64,000 bases of DNA, taken from NCBI GenBank assembly GCA_019084025.1, contig JAHRBI010000004.1:372001-436000 (forward strand), read 5' to 3'. A program made the translations under genes and the position numbers. The stretch is from Burkholderiaceae bacterium DAT-1. GTDB taxonomy: Bacteria; Pseudomonadota; Gammaproteobacteria; Burkholderiales; Chitinimonadaceae. Every line of letters starts with the position of its first letter. The stretch's first letter is position 1. Under the pieces are notes generated by a model that was given only the letters and a program-made list of their open reading frames with translations, ran no database searches and had not been told where the DNA came from. Shown one piece after another: positions 25,451 through 34,592 of this stretch.

Positions 25451-27493
25451 ATGACTTCTCGCTTCGCTCCTTTGATGCCCAGCCGCACCGCTATTGCCGT
25501 GATGGCCGGACTTGCAGCATGTCAGCTGTTTGCTGCGCCTGCCAAGCTCGATCCCTTGCATGCGTGGTCTGCCGGGGATGATCCGGTTCAGCTGGAGGCG
25601 TGGGTAAAACAGCATCTGGATGCCGCTCAGGGCTATGTTGACCGCATTGCAGCGGTGAAGGGCAAACATACGATTGCCAATACACTTCGCCCGTTTGATG
25701 ATGCCCAGAATGAACTGGCGCTGGCAGGGAGTCAGGCGACCGTGATGAATATGGTGTCCAAGTCTGCCGCTATTCGCGATAAGGCACAGGCACTGGCGGA
25801 AACCATTTCAGGCGCGAATGCTGCTCTGTCACTGAATCAGGCTGTCTACAAAGCGCTTGCCGATATTGATTTGAGCAAGGTGGACGCAGCATCGCGCCAG
25901 TATCTGGAGCGTAGCCTGCTGCAGTATCGTCTGGCAGGTGTGGACAAGGACGAGGCAACCCGTAGCAAAGTGAAGCAGCTGCAGGAGAAAAGCGCCAATT
26001 TACAGGCAAAATTTTCGCGTAATGTCACCGAAGATGTGCGCAGCTTCAAGGTGAAACCGGCTGACCTGGCTGGGCTGCCAGCCGACTTTATCAGCCGCCA
26101 TAAGCCTGATGCAGAGGGCAATGTCACCCTGACTACCGATGCCCCGGATATGGGCCCGGTGATGAATTTCGCCAAGAGCGACGCAGTGCGTCACCAAATG
26201 TTTTTGACATATAACCAGCGTGCTTGGCCGGCCAATGTGGAGGTGCTGCGTGATCTATTGCGTGTACGTAAAGACATCGCCAATACACTCGGCTTCAAGA
26301 GTTGGGCAGACTTTGCCACCGCAGACCAGATGGTCGATTCGCCCAGGAAAGTAGAGGCCTTGCTGGCAGGGGTGGAGAGTGTGACGCGAGAAACCGGGCT
26401 GCGTGAACATAGTCAGCTTATGGCATTTGCCCAGTCGCAGCAGCCGGATTTAAAAACCATGTATACCGCTGATCGCGGATACTGGGCGGAGCAGTACCGT
26501 CGTGCAACCTTTAATTTCGACGCCCAATCGGTGCGCCCGTATTTTGCATACGACACGGTTCAGGCCGGCATTCTCAAAACCGCCGCGCATCTCTTCCATG
26601 TGCGCTTCGAGCAGGTGAAGGGCTTGAAGCTGTGGGATGAATCGGTAGATGCCTTTGATGTGTTTGATGGCAAACGCAAAATTGGCCGGATTTATCTGGA
26701 TATGCATCCGCGGGCAGGGAAGGATAAGTGGTTCACTGCCGACCCGCTGGTGCCGGGCATGAAGGGGCGTCAACTGCCGGAAGCCATGCTGATTTGTAAT
26801 TTCTCAGGTGGTGTGAAGGGCGATCCGGGTCTGATGGAATATGGTGAAGTTGTTACATATTTCCACGAGTTCGGCCACCTGATGCATCATCTGCTGGGTA
26901 GTCAGGGCGTGTGGTCCGGTCAGGGTGGCTTTAATGTGGAAGGCGATTTTGTTGAGGCGCCCTCGCAAATGCTGGAAGAGTTTTTCAGCGATTACGCTAC
27001 CTTGTCCAGCTTTGCCAAACATGTGGAAACGGGCGAGAAACTGCCACAAGACCTGTTCAACCGTATGATCAAGGCATCCGCCTATGGTCGTGCCACCTGG
27101 CTGCAACGCCAGATGGTGTTTGCGGATATGGCACTCAAACTGCACACCACTGACCCAGATACGATTGATTTTGATGCCGTGCAAAATGCCAGCGCCCAGC
27201 GCTATCTGCCGACATCCGTGATGGAAGGTGATCACTTCTTTGCGGCCTTCACGCATCTGACGGGCTACGCCTCGAACTACTATACCTACGTGCTGGATAA
27301 GGTTATTGCCATCGACTTCTTCTCGCAGTTCGACCGCCAGAACCTGCTCAATGGTCCGGCGACCATGAAGTATCGCAAGGCAGTGCTCGATCCAGGTGCA
27401 TCCAAGCCAGCAGCCCAGCTGGTGAAGGACTTCCTCGGCCGTCCGGAAAGCATGGATGCAACGAGAAACTGGATTAACGTCCAGTTCAAATAA
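25451..27493 (+). CDS. Secreted M3-family metallopeptidase (Dcp/oligopeptidase A-like)
   Basis: 680 residues. The zinc-binding HEFGH is at residues 472-476, with the third ligand in the downstream 'EAPSQMLEEF' helix, both standard for M3 peptidases (thimet oligopeptidase/peptidyl-dipeptidase family). A hydrophobic N-terminus ('AIAVMAGLAACQLFAAPAK') indicates export. AGGAAA precedes ATG 25451. A 7-bp hairpin (25360-25379) lies in the spacer after the M28 gene. The gene ends just before a strong terminator. Likely cleaves short peptides in the periplasm, complementing the M28 enzyme. Confidence 0.93.
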   Translation: MTSRFAPLMPSRTAIAVMAGLAACQLFAAPAKLDPLHAWSAGDDPVQLEAWVKQHLDAAQGYVDRIAAVKGKHTIANTLRPFDDAQNELALAGSQATVMNMVSKSAAIRDKAQALAETISGANAALSLNQAVYKALADIDLSKVDAASRQYLERSLLQYRLAGVDKDEATRSKVKQLQEKSANLQAKFSRNVTEDVRSFKVKPADLAGLPADFISRHKPDAEGNVTLTTDAPDMGPVMNFAKSDAVRHQMFLTYNQRAWPANVEVLRDLLRVRKDIANTLGFKSWADFATADQMVDSPRKVEALLAGVESVTRETGLREHSQLMAFAQSQQPDLKTMYTADRGYWAEQYRRATFNFDAQSVRPYFAYDTVQAGILKTAAHLFHVRFEQVKGLKLWDESVDAFDVFDGKRKIGRIYLDMHPRAGKDKWFTADPLVPGMKGRQLPEAMLICNFSGGVKGDPGLMEYGEVVTYFHEFGHLMHHLLGSQGVWSGQGGFNVEGDFVEAPSQMLEEFFSDYATLSSFAKHVETGEKLPQDLFNRMIKASAYGRATWLQRQMVFADMALKLHTTDPDTIDFDAVQNASAQRYLPTSVMEGDHFFAAFTHLTGYASNYYTYVLDKVIAIDFFSQFDRQNLLNGPATMKYRKAVLDPGASKPAAQLVKDFLGRPESMDATRNWINVQFK

Positions 27494-27528
27494 GCGGCCT
27501 GCATGCTTGATCAGTTCTTGTAAAATCA

Positions 27529-27559
27529 ACAGCCCCGGTGTGATGTCGGGGCTGTTTTT
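27529..27559 (+). terminator. Intrinsic terminator after the M3 peptidase
   Basis: Perfect 9-bp stem ACAGCCCCG (27529-27537) and CGGGGCTGT (27547-27555), followed by a run of T. Located 35 bases after the peptidase stop. Confidence 0.92.
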
Positions 27560-27584
27560 ATGTAAATAATGGAAAAATCAATAC

Positions 27585-28922
27585 TTGAATCAAGATCAAT
27601 TTAAATACGCTTTAAAGTGCGGTCGTGGAAGCGCCATTCGATACGTCCAACAATATGGAGCAGATGCTGTTCGGGACATTCTGCTTGCCGCATGTATTGA
27701 AAATCAAGCTTATGATGGACAGTGCGAGGGGAATCGCGCTGACTGGTTGTTTTCCATGATTCGAGGCTGCAAGTCTGAAGCCTGGTTTGCAGAATCACTG
27801 GTTAAACAGCTGAATGATCCGGACGAGTATTGTGATCTTGAGCAAGTCTGTGAGCTTCTGGCGAAATTAGCACTCGCAGGTCACGAAAATGCGGCCCATA
27901 CCCTGCGTCAATTTGTCTGGGGTCAAGTCATTGAATGCGAGATGGATGATTGGTATGGATTTCATGCGATTATTTCGTTAGATGGTGAGCCAGCACTTAT
28001 TCGGGTGATCCGCATTCTTGGCAGCATCCTGAAAACGGACGAGCGTGCATATGTTGATTCACTAGATTCGCTGACGCACGATACTGGTATTTCGGACACT
28101 GCACTCGCGCTCATTGAAAGTCATGCAGATTCAGATGAATACATTGCTTTGTATATCAATAGAGAAAAGCGCGAGGCAGAGAAAGAAGCTAAACGCGAAT
28201 CTGAGACACCAATTGAACGGGATGCACGCATCAAGCAGTTTGGTCAAAAATATTTGGTAGATTTACCTGTTGAATTAGTCATTCAAATGGCTAAGGAAAA
28301 ACAGTCTGGTTGTAATGGGAAGTTTCGCCAGTTTGGAAGATTTGCGGGGGATGCCGAGCGACAGGCAATTTTACGGGTAATAGATCAAGAATCTGACCTT
28401 GATGTTGTGAATAGGCTTGCGCGCGTTTTCATGGTGGGTGAGCCCGCATGGATTCCCGCCCAAATATGGACGCTTCTGGCTTCGGAAGATGAAAATACTC
28501 ACTACATCGCCTCGAAATTTCTTTCGAATTCAAAGGATGTAGCCGTTGGCGATTATGTCAGGCAGTATCTTCATGATCAGTCTATAGCACATAATCCAAG
28601 TTTCCTCCGGTTATTAAAAAAGCATCTTATAGAAGCGGATGTTGTGCTGATTTATTCAGTCCTTAATACCCAGTGGTCGGATGATGACTTGCATGAAGCT
28701 GGTCGAGCTTTGCTTGAAGTATGCGAAGAAAATAAGCATATCCCGACGGGCAAAGTCTGCGAATGGATGTATCTGAATAATCCATGTTCACTGTGTAGAG
28801 AAGGTGCGATCGATCTCTTAATTGAGCATGATTATGTTTCGGCGGATGTGATAAATGAGGGTGTGTGGGATGTAAATGGCGATACCGTGCAGAAGTTAAA
28901 GCAGTATTCAAAAGCTACTTAG
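27585..28922 (+). CDS. Unrecognised protein, helix-rich, AT-richer than neighbours
   Basis: 445 residues from TTG 27585 (GGAAAA about 9 bases upstream); no ATG exists near the apparent start, so the start is uncertain. I do not recognise the family. The opening 'MNQDQFKYALKCGRGSAIRYVQQYG' (two blocks) and alternating amphipathic helices suggest a HEAT/ARM-like or other alpha-solenoid fold. A highly charged helix 'REKREAEKEAKRESE' is near residue 200. Cysteines are frequent. Base composition is visibly more AT-rich and codon use less GC-biased than in flanking genes, a sign of transfer. It stands alone between a terminator and the hydroxyacid dehydrogenase gene. Confidence 0.75.
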   Translation: MNQDQFKYALKCGRGSAIRYVQQYGADAVRDILLAACIENQAYDGQCEGNRADWLFSMIRGCKSEAWFAESLVKQLNDPDEYCDLEQVCELLAKLALAGHENAAHTLRQFVWGQVIECEMDDWYGFHAIISLDGEPALIRVIRILGSILKTDERAYVDSLDSLTHDTGISDTALALIESHADSDEYIALYINREKREAEKEAKRESETPIERDARIKQFGQKYLVDLPVELVIQMAKEKQSGCNGKFRQFGRFAGDAERQAILRVIDQESDLDVVNRLARVFMVGEPAWIPAQIWTLLASEDENTHYIASKFLSNSKDVAVGDYVRQYLHDQSIAHNPSFLRLLKKHLIEADVVLIYSVLNTQWSDDDLHEAGRALLEVCEENKHIPTGKVCEWMYLNNPCSLCREGAIDLLIEHDYVSADVINEGVWDVNGDTVQKLKQYSKAT

Positions 28923-28941
28923 ATTAATTCCGGAACTGAAC

Positions 28942-29892
28942 ATGATCATCCCCTTTCTCGTCTCCCACGAAAATTCACAATTGCCCGCCTGGTTGAACGG
29001 CTGGTTATCACCATTGCGGCAGGCCATGCCAGATGAGCAGATTGTCCCGTTTGAGGCACTGTCAGAGGCGGATAAGCTCGCCTGCGAAGTTGCCATCGTG
29101 GCCAATCCGGAGCCTGCGCAGCTGGCCCAGTTGCCCAATCTGAAATGGGTACACAGCGTATGGGCGGGCGTGGAGCGGATGCTGGCCGAGCTGCCGGAGA
29201 GCGATCTGGCGGTGGTACGTCTGGTTGATCCGCGTCTGGCTAACACCATGGCAGAAGCGGTGCTGACCTGGGCGCTGTATCTGCATCGACTCGGGCCCCA
29301 GTACGCGCAGCAGCAGTCGCAGCGGGTCTGGCGTGCGCTGGAATATGTCCGGCCCGAGCGACGCACCATTGGCATTCTCGGGATGGGTGAGCTGGGGAAA
29401 TGTACGGCGCTGCGTCTTCGCGGCGCGGGCTTCCGTGTAATGGGGTGGAGCCGCAGCGGTACGAGTGTGCCCGATGTGGAAACGCTTTCAGGAGAGGCAG
29501 GTTTGCGCGAGATGCTGGCGCAGAGTGACATTGTGGTTTGCCTGCTACCGCTGACAGCCGAGACGCGCGGACTGCTGAATGCAGAGCAACTTGCACGCAT
29601 GAAGCCAGGCGCAGCGATCATTAATTTCGCCCGTGGCCCGATTATCGACGAGGCAGCGTTGTGGGCGGCACTGGATCATGGCTCGCTCGGTTACGCCGTG
29701 CTGGATGTGTTTGATCAGGAACCATTGCCTGAAGATGCATGGTTCTGGGATCACCCCAAAGTCACAGTTCTGCCACATTGTTCCGGCCCAACCGATCGCG
29801 AATCAGCCGCGCAGATTGTGGCTGGGAATATCGCACGATTCAGGGAAAGCGGTGACATCCCGCCAGCAGTAGATCGTCAGCGGGGGTATTAA
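28942..29892 (+). CDS. ghrA: D-2-hydroxyacid dehydrogenase, glyoxylate/hydroxypyruvate reductase A-like
   Basis: 316 residues. The NAD(P)-binding motif 'GILGMGELGKCTALRL' starts near residue 140. Catalytic residues appear as Arg in 'INFARGPIIDE', Glu in 'DVFDQEPLP' and His in 'VLPHCSGP', the GhrA-type variation of the usual 'HxxA'. Length and motifs match E. coli GhrA (312 residues), which reduces glyoxylate and hydroxypyruvate. GGAA precedes the ATG. It ends at a bidirectional terminator shared with trpS. Assignment to the GhrA branch rather than another hydroxyacid reductase is likely but not certain. Confidence 0.87.
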   Translation: MIIPFLVSHENSQLPAWLNGWLSPLRQAMPDEQIVPFEALSEADKLACEVAIVANPEPAQLAQLPNLKWVHSVWAGVERMLAELPESDLAVVRLVDPRLANTMAEAVLTWALYLHRLGPQYAQQQSQRVWRALEYVRPERRTIGILGMGELGKCTALRLRGAGFRVMGWSRSGTSVPDVETLSGEAGLREMLAQSDIVVCLLPLTAETRGLLNAEQLARMKPGAAIINFARGPIIDEAALWAALDHGSLGYAVLDVFDQEPLPEDAWFWDHPKVTVLPHCSGPTDRESAAQIVAGNIARFRESGDIPPAVDRQRGY

Positions 29893-29895
29893 TGC

Positions 29896-29921
29896 AAAAA
29901 GGGCCTGACGGCCCTTTTTAT
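29896..29921. terminator. Bidirectional intrinsic terminator between ghrA and trpS
   Basis: AAAAAGGGCC followed by TGAC-centred loop and GGCCCTTTTT; stem of GGGCC/GGCCC flanked by A-run and T-run, so it can end both the ghrA-like and the convergent trpS transcripts. Confidence 0.9.
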
Positions 29922-29937
29922 TCGGCGATTGCGCAGC

Positions 29938-31233
29938 TTATTCGGCAGTCAACGCCACCAGCGCAGCCACCACTTCATCCTTACTCACGCCATCACCCAG
30001 CGCCGCAGGCACGTCCGCGAGCGCAGCTTCCGGGGTGGATTTGAGCTTGCCTACCCATTGACCAGCATCGCGACCGCTGGCGAAGCCCTGGCTTTGCAGG
30101 AGCACGCGGCCATCGTGGCTGCTGAGCTTGAAGTAGAACTGACCGTCTGCTTCACGATATTGCTTGAATACCGGTAGCTGATCCTTGGCTTTTTCTTCCT
30201 TTTGCACCACCACCGGCGCGACGAAACGGCGCAGGCCTACTGCGTGGCGCAGCTCGTTCAGGAATGGTGTTGCAGTCGCACGAGCCTTGGCCGCACCAGC
30301 CTGCAGTATGTCTTCGATCTCGACCGGCTTGGCCATCAGCTCGACATAACGCTCGCGCATGGGCGCCAGTTCTGTGTTCAGCAGGGTAAACAGACGTTGC
30401 TTGGCCTCACCCCAGGCCAGACCGCCGATCAGGTCGGCACGGAATGCAGCGCGCTGTTCGGCGGATGCAAACGCATCGTAAATGGTCACGAGGTGCGAGT
30501 TGTCGGGATCTTTGGCTTCGCCGGGTAAACGTGAGTCGGTGACAATCTTGGCAATGGCATCCTTCAGACCACGCTCACCGCCTTCAAACAGGGGAATGGT
30601 GTTGTCGTAGCTCTTGGACATCTTGCGGCCATCCAGACCGGGGAGTGTCGCAACATCTTCTTCAATCACAGCCTCGGGAAGCACAAACAATTCTTTGCCG
30701 CCGCCAAACATGTGGTTGAAGCGCTGCGCGACATCACGAGCCATTTCAACGTGCTGAACCTGATCACGACCCACCGGAATTTGATGTGCATTGAACATCA
30801 GAATGTCCGCAGCCATCAGAATCGGATAGGAATACAGCCCCATGGTCACGCCTGCATCCAGATCCTCGCCGTTGGCGGCATTGACATCGGTAGCGGCTTT
30901 GTAGGCATGGGCGCGATTCATCTGCCCCTTGGCGGTCACACAGGTGAGCAGCCAGGTGAGCTCGGGAATCTCGGGAATATCACTCTGACGGTAAAACGTC
31001 ACGCGCTCGGTATCGAGCCCAGCAGCCAGCCAGGTCGCAGCAATCTGCAGGCGGGATTGTTCGATGCGAGCCGGATCATCACACTTGATGAGCGCATGGT
31101 AATCGGCCAGAAAGAAAAAACCGTCCACATCCGCTTTGCGGCTGGCGACGATGGCCGGGCGGATTGCGCCGGCATAGTTTCCGAGGTGGGGCGTGCCGGT
31201 TGTGGTAATGCCGGTCAGAACGCGCGTAGTCAT
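29938..31233 (-). CDS. trpS: Tryptophan--tRNA ligase with C-terminal YegP/DUF1508-like extension
   Basis: 431 residues from ATG 31233 (GAGGA 8 bases upstream). Class I synthetase signatures are present: HIGH-like 'TPHLGNY' near residue 15 and the 'KMSKSYDN' loop around residue 205. The catalytic part ends about residue 340. The remaining 90 residues include '[19 protein letters not shown]', which resembles the DUF1508/YegP repeat found as a tail on long TrpS proteins of some betaproteobacteria; classical TrpS is about 334 residues. It charges tRNA-Trp. Monocistronic by appearance. Confidence 0.95.
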   Translation of the reverse strand: MTTRVLTGITTTGTPHLGNYAGAIRPAIVASRKADVDGFFFLADYHALIKCDDPARIEQSRLQIAATWLAAGLDTERVTFYRQSDIPEIPELTWLLTCVTAKGQMNRAHAYKAATDVNAANGEDLDAGVTMGLYSYPILMAADILMFNAHQIPVGRDQVQHVEMARDVAQRFNHMFGGGKELFVLPEAVIEEDVATLPGLDGRKMSKSYDNTIPLFEGGERGLKDAIAKIVTDSRLPGEAKDPDNSHLVTIYDAFASAEQRAAFRADLIGGLAWGEAKQRLFTLLNTELAPMRERYVELMAKPVEIEDILQAGAAKARATATPFLNELRHAVGLRRFVAPVVVQKEEKAKDQLPVFKQYREADGQFYFKLSSHDGRVLLQSQGFASGRDAGQWVGKLKSTPEAALADVPAALGDGVSKDEVVAALVALTAE

Positions 31234-31337
31234 GTGGGGAATCCTCAAGCACTCAGGTCAAGCAGACGAGCACTATACCGCACCCGACGCTGACAGCGGG
31301 AGCTCTTGATAGATGAATATCTGATAGGGACGGATGT

Positions 31338-31688
31338 TCAATCCTGAAAAATAAAGTACACCGCTCCGCAGATACACAGCGCCGCCCACAAATAATTGAG
31401 CTTGAACGGCTGATTCATCACCAGCATCGAAAACGGCACAAATACCACCAGCGCAATCACCTCCTGGGTAATTTTGAGCTGCGCAAGCGTCATCGGGCCA
31501 TAACCGATACGGTTGGCGGGTACTTGCAGCAGATATTCGAACAGGGCCACGCCCCAGCTGGCCATGGCTGCGATGTACCACGGTTTATCGCCCAGACTTT
31601 TTAAGTGTCCGTACCATGCATACGTCATAAATACATTAGAGAGAACCAGAAGCAGAATCGTTTGCAGGGTGGGCGGCAAAGTGGGCAT
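31338..31688 (-). CDS. DUF486 family small membrane protein
   Basis: 116 residues from ATG 31688, chosen because it starts directly at the first hydrophobic segment; an open 42-codon extension has no support. Four transmembrane segments are visible ('ILLLVLSNVFMTYAWYGHL', 'YIAAMASWGVALFEYLLQV', 'EVIALVVFVPFSMLVM', 'NYLWAALCICGAVYFIF'). Conserved 'NRIGYGPMTLAQLKITQE' matches DUF486, distant relatives of the drug/metabolite transporter superfamily with no established substrate. Divergent from the WYL regulator gene. Confidence 0.88.
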   Translation of the reverse strand: MPTLPPTLQTILLLVLSNVFMTYAWYGHLKSLGDKPWYIAAMASWGVALFEYLLQVPANRIGYGPMTLAQLKITQEVIALVVFVPFSMLVMNQPFKLNYLWAALCICGAVYFIFQD

Positions 31689-31902
31689 GGCGGGTCCGGA
31701 GGGCAGAGGCAGGGCTGGAGTGTAGTGTGCATAATGGCGTGCGTCGAGTGCATGAAACTGCGCCGGCATGTCGAATGCATAGCTGCACAGTTGTCCGCGC
31801 AACAGTTTCAGCAAACACTCATGCAGGGCGCACCGAGGGAGAATAGGATGTGCATCCCGTCATCGATCTGGCGGATTCATCTGATGTGATGCTGATACCC
31901 CT

Positions 31903-32865
31903 ATGGATAAAGTCAAACGGGTCTATACCCTGCATGGATTGCTGCATGGCCGCCGTACCGTGGTGAGTCTGGCGTCTATCATGGAACACCTCGAATGCTC
32001 GCGCGCGACCGCACTGCGCATCATCCGCGAATTACGCGACGAGTTTGGCGCACCTGTCGAGTTCGACCGTGAGCGCGGTGGCTATTGCTACCGGAAGGCT
32101 GGTGATCGACCCTTTGACTTGCCGGGTCTGTGGTTCGACGAGTCCGAACTGTTGTCGCTGCTGACCATGGAACAGCTGCTCTCGGGGATGGGCAATCCGG
32201 CACTGAGCCGCATGCTGGCCCCCGCACGCGAGCGGGTGAGCGCTTTGCTCGGGTCGGATAATGCTCATGTATCAGGCCGGATTCAGGTGGTAGAACATCT
32301 GAAACGACGAGGCCGCAAAGATGTTTTCGAGCCGGTGATGGCGGCCATCCTGCAGCAGCGGCGACTTTCAATGGCGTACCACGCCCGTGGCAGCGACCAG
32401 ACCACGCAGCGGACCATTTCACCGCAGCGGCTGGTGCATTTCCGTAGCAACTGGTATCTCGATGCCTGGTGTCACACCCGGGAAGACGTGCGCCGTTTCG
32501 CGCTGGATGCCATTGTGTCGGCAGACATGCTGGAAGCCGCCGCCATCTTGGTGCCGGTAGAAAAGCTGTCCAGTCAGCTGGACGAAGATTATGGCGCGTT
32601 TACAGGACAAGCGCGCCTGATGGCAGTGCTACGCTTCAATCAACAGGCTGCCCGCTGGGTAGCCGACGAAGTCTGGCATCGTCATCAGCAAGGCCATTGG
32701 CTCGCCGATGGTCAGTACGAGCTGCATATTCCCTATTCTCACGATCGCGAACTGATCATGGACATCCTGCGGCATGGTGACAATGTCACCGTGGTTGGCC
32801 CCTCGGCACTCCGGCAGGCAGTCCGGGATACCCTGGTTCGCGCACACGCGCAATACGCCACCTGA
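31903..32865 (+). CDS. WYL-domain transcriptional regulator (YafY-like)
   Basis: 320 residues. N-terminal winged helix-turn-helix (residues about 1-60; 'IMEHLECSRATALRIIREL' is the recognition region), then the WYL domain from about residue 135: 'RRLSMAYHARGS', 'PQRLVHFRSNWYLDAWCH' (the W-Y-L signature) and 'VRRFALDAIVS'. A WCX-type C-terminal tail follows. WYL regulators bind ligands such as nucleic acids or nucleotides and often respond to DNA damage or defence. Divergent from the DUF486 gene. A perfect 11-bp inverted repeat lies just behind its stop. Confidence 0.92.
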   Translation: MDKVKRVYTLHGLLHGRRTVVSLASIMEHLECSRATALRIIRELRDEFGAPVEFDRERGGYCYRKAGDRPFDLPGLWFDESELLSLLTMEQLLSGMGNPALSRMLAPARERVSALLGSDNAHVSGRIQVVEHLKRRGRKDVFEPVMAAILQQRRLSMAYHARGSDQTTQRTISPQRLVHFRSNWYLDAWCHTREDVRRFALDAIVSADMLEAAAILVPVEKLSSQLDEDYGAFTGQARLMAVLRFNQQAARWVADEVWHRHQQGHWLADGQYELHIPYSHDRELIMDILRHGDNVTVVGPSALRQAVRDTLVRAHAQYAT

Positions 32866-32898
32866 CATTCAATTTCGCAACAGTTTGATCGGGCAAGC

Positions 32899-32925
32899 GG
32901 ACAGTCTCATGTTTTGAGACTGTCC
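32899..32925. repeat. Perfect 11-bp inverted repeat downstream of the WYL regulator
   Basis: GGACAGTCTCA (32899-32909) and TGAGACTGTCC (32915-32925) with a 5-base loop. No T-run follows, so it is either an RNA hairpin protecting the mRNA end or a protein-binding operator in front of the small ORF at 32968. Confidence 0.7.
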
Positions 32926-32967
32926 CTGTGCACCATGCATGTATACGTAACCCGATGGAGACGAATC

Positions 32968-33051
32968 ATGCAAAAACTGGCGCGGATGAGTGTGGATGGA
33001 TGGGTGGTGGTGTGCTGTGTGCTGGCGATGTCGATTGTGGGGTGGGGGTAG
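32968..33051 (+). CDS. Possible 27-residue hydrophobic peptide
   Basis: ATG 32968 is preceded by GGAG at a 7-base spacing and opens a 27-codon frame: a short basic N-terminus (MQKLARMS) followed by a Val/Cys/Leu-rich segment long enough to cross a membrane, ending in TAG. The good ribosome site and single hydrophobic helix fit a small membrane protein or a leader peptide, but the length is too short for any family call. It may be chance. Confidence 0.35.
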   Translation: MQKLARMSVDGWVVVCCVLAMSIVGWG

Positions 33052-33121
33052 GCATGGTGTTCATGCAAGGCTCATGAGCCTGCATGCAAAACAAATAAAA
33101 ATGAAATGAAGAGGAAAAGCC

Positions 33122-33898
33122 ATGATGTGGATGATCACCGCCCTGCTATTGGCAGGCCTGATCCTGATTGTGCTGCGCGCCCGAAGCGCTACGCCGGTTA
33201 CCCCGCCCATTCTGAAAGAACAGCCTAGCCTGCGCTATACCACGGCACCGGCCTTGTTTACCCCTGCTGAACGATCATTTCTGGGTGTGCTCGATGGGCT
33301 GCTCGGGCCGTCTTATCGTGTGTTCGGTAAGGTGCGCGTGGCCGACGTTCTGGTTGTGCGCAAAGGGTTCGAGCGCGGCGAATGGCAGCGCCTGCAAAAC
33401 ATGATCCATGCCAAGCATTTTGATTATGTGATTTGCCGTGCAGATGATCTCAAGGTAATGGGCATTATCGAGCTGGACGATAAATCGCATCATTCAAGCG
33501 AGCGCAAAGCCCGGGACGAACTACTGGATGCCGCCTGCAAGGAGGCCAATCTGCCCATCCTGCATGTCGCGGCCAAAGCGAGCTATGTGCTGTCCGATAT
33601 CGACAGCCAGATCAGAATCGTCCTCGGGATCGATATTCGTGGTGTTCAGCAAAGGGTGGGTGTGCACGCCAGCATGCCGGTCGTACCGCTCGACAATCCC
33701 ACCATTTCAGTGCCCCCTCCGTCTGCCTATTCGCCTGCAGACGTCAATTCCGTCCTCGGCCCGCCCTGTCCGAAATGCGAGGGCAATATGGTCAAGCGCA
33801 TCGTTAAATCCGGCACCCATGCGGGCAAGGCATTCTGGTCGTGCGCCAATCATCCGGGATGTAATGGGATGAGGGTGGTGGAGGTTGAGCGGGGGTAA
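33122..33898 (+). CDS. Membrane-anchored DUF2726 protein with C-terminal topoisomerase-type zinc finger
   Basis: 258 residues. Residues about 2-20 are a transmembrane anchor ('MWMITALLLAGLILIVL'). DUF2726 follows (about 35-165): 'ERSFLGVLDGLLGPSYRVFGKV', read in two blocks, 'FDYVICRADDLKVMGIIELDDKSH' and 'LPILHVAAKASY', a fold related to restriction-like nucleases, with the D/E-x-D 'ELDDKSH' as candidate active site. After a Pro-rich linker, a C4 zinc finger of the topoisomerase I type ('CPKCEGNMVKR', 'FWSCANHPGCNG') ends the protein. GAGGA precedes ATG. Possibly acts on DNA; role unproven. Confidence 0.88.
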   Translation: MMWMITALLLAGLILIVLRARSATPVTPPILKEQPSLRYTTAPALFTPAERSFLGVLDGLLGPSYRVFGKVRVADVLVVRKGFERGEWQRLQNMIHAKHFDYVICRADDLKVMGIIELDDKSHHSSERKARDELLDAACKEANLPILHVAAKASYVLSDIDSQIRIVLGIDIRGVQQRVGVHASMPVVPLDNPTISVPPPSAYSPADVNSVLGPPCPKCEGNMVKRIVKSGTHAGKAFWSCANHPGCNGMRVVEVERG

Positions 33899-33902
33899 AA
33901 GC

Positions 33903-34592
33903 CTACATCCCCAACGACTTCAACAAATCATCGTTATCGTCGTCACCGCTATTGGCGGTCGATGGCGAGTTCTGTGCCGGGCCGGTGTTTTCGGCCAGCA
34001 GGGCATCCACGTCGATTTCGGCGTTGCTGTCAAAATCGTGCAGCTTGATGAATTCGGTGCGGTCGATGGCGAGTTCGAGGTAGAAGACGTTGTTGCGTTC
34101 GGTATAGAAGCTGACCCGGCGCATTTCCGGGCGGTCGAGCGGGGTGTCGACGCTCAGGGTGACTTCCTTGTTCAGCACCAGCATTTTCGGCTGGCTCTGG
34201 GTGATGTTGGTCTGCAGTTCGCGACGGATTTTGCTGGTGAAGTCACCGACAATCTGGTTCATCAGTTCGCCCAGAATATTGGCCACTTCATCCGAGGTAT
34301 GAGAAGCGACCAGTTCATCGGCGGGCATGCCCATGGTCAGCATATAGCGTTCGTACAGCTCCATGGCTGCTGACGATGAAAAGTTGAGTACCACCAGCCC
34401 CGAGAACCCGCCATCAAACAGAACAAAGCAGCCCAGATCGGGTTTCAGGCCAATCTTGGTGATGCGCTGGACCATGGCCGAGTAATGCATCTTGCTTTGC
34501 GTGGCGATGTTCAGTACGCGCACGATCGAGTTACACAGGCTGATCAGAAGATCTTCTGTGTGAAAAACGATTTTCTTGTCGAAGTCTGGCAC
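33903..34592 (-). CDS. CheX-like / DUF3334 family protein
   Basis: 229 residues from GTG 34592, which has GAGGA 8 bases upstream; a TTG 45 bases earlier is the only longer option. The middle shows 'LGCFVLFDGGFSGLVVLNFS' and 'DEVANILGELMNQIVGDF', the E-x-x-N helix typical of the CheC/CheX phosphatase fold and of the related DUF3334 proteins of Chromobacterium- and Vibrio-like bacteria. The C-terminus is acidic and disordered ('NSGDDDNDDLLKSLGM'). CheX relatives dephosphorylate CheY; no chemotaxis genes lie nearby, so the function is open. Confidence 0.7.
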   Translation of the reverse strand: MPDFDKKIVFHTEDLLISLCNSIVRVLNIATQSKMHYSAMVQRITKIGLKPDLGCFVLFDGGFSGLVVLNFSSSAAMELYERYMLTMGMPADELVASHTSDEVANILGELMNQIVGDFTSKIRRELQTNITQSQPKMLVLNKEVTLSVDTPLDRPEMRRVSFYTERNNVFYLELAIDRTEFIKLHDFDSNAEIDVDALLAENTGPAQNSPSTANSGDDDNDDLLKSLGM

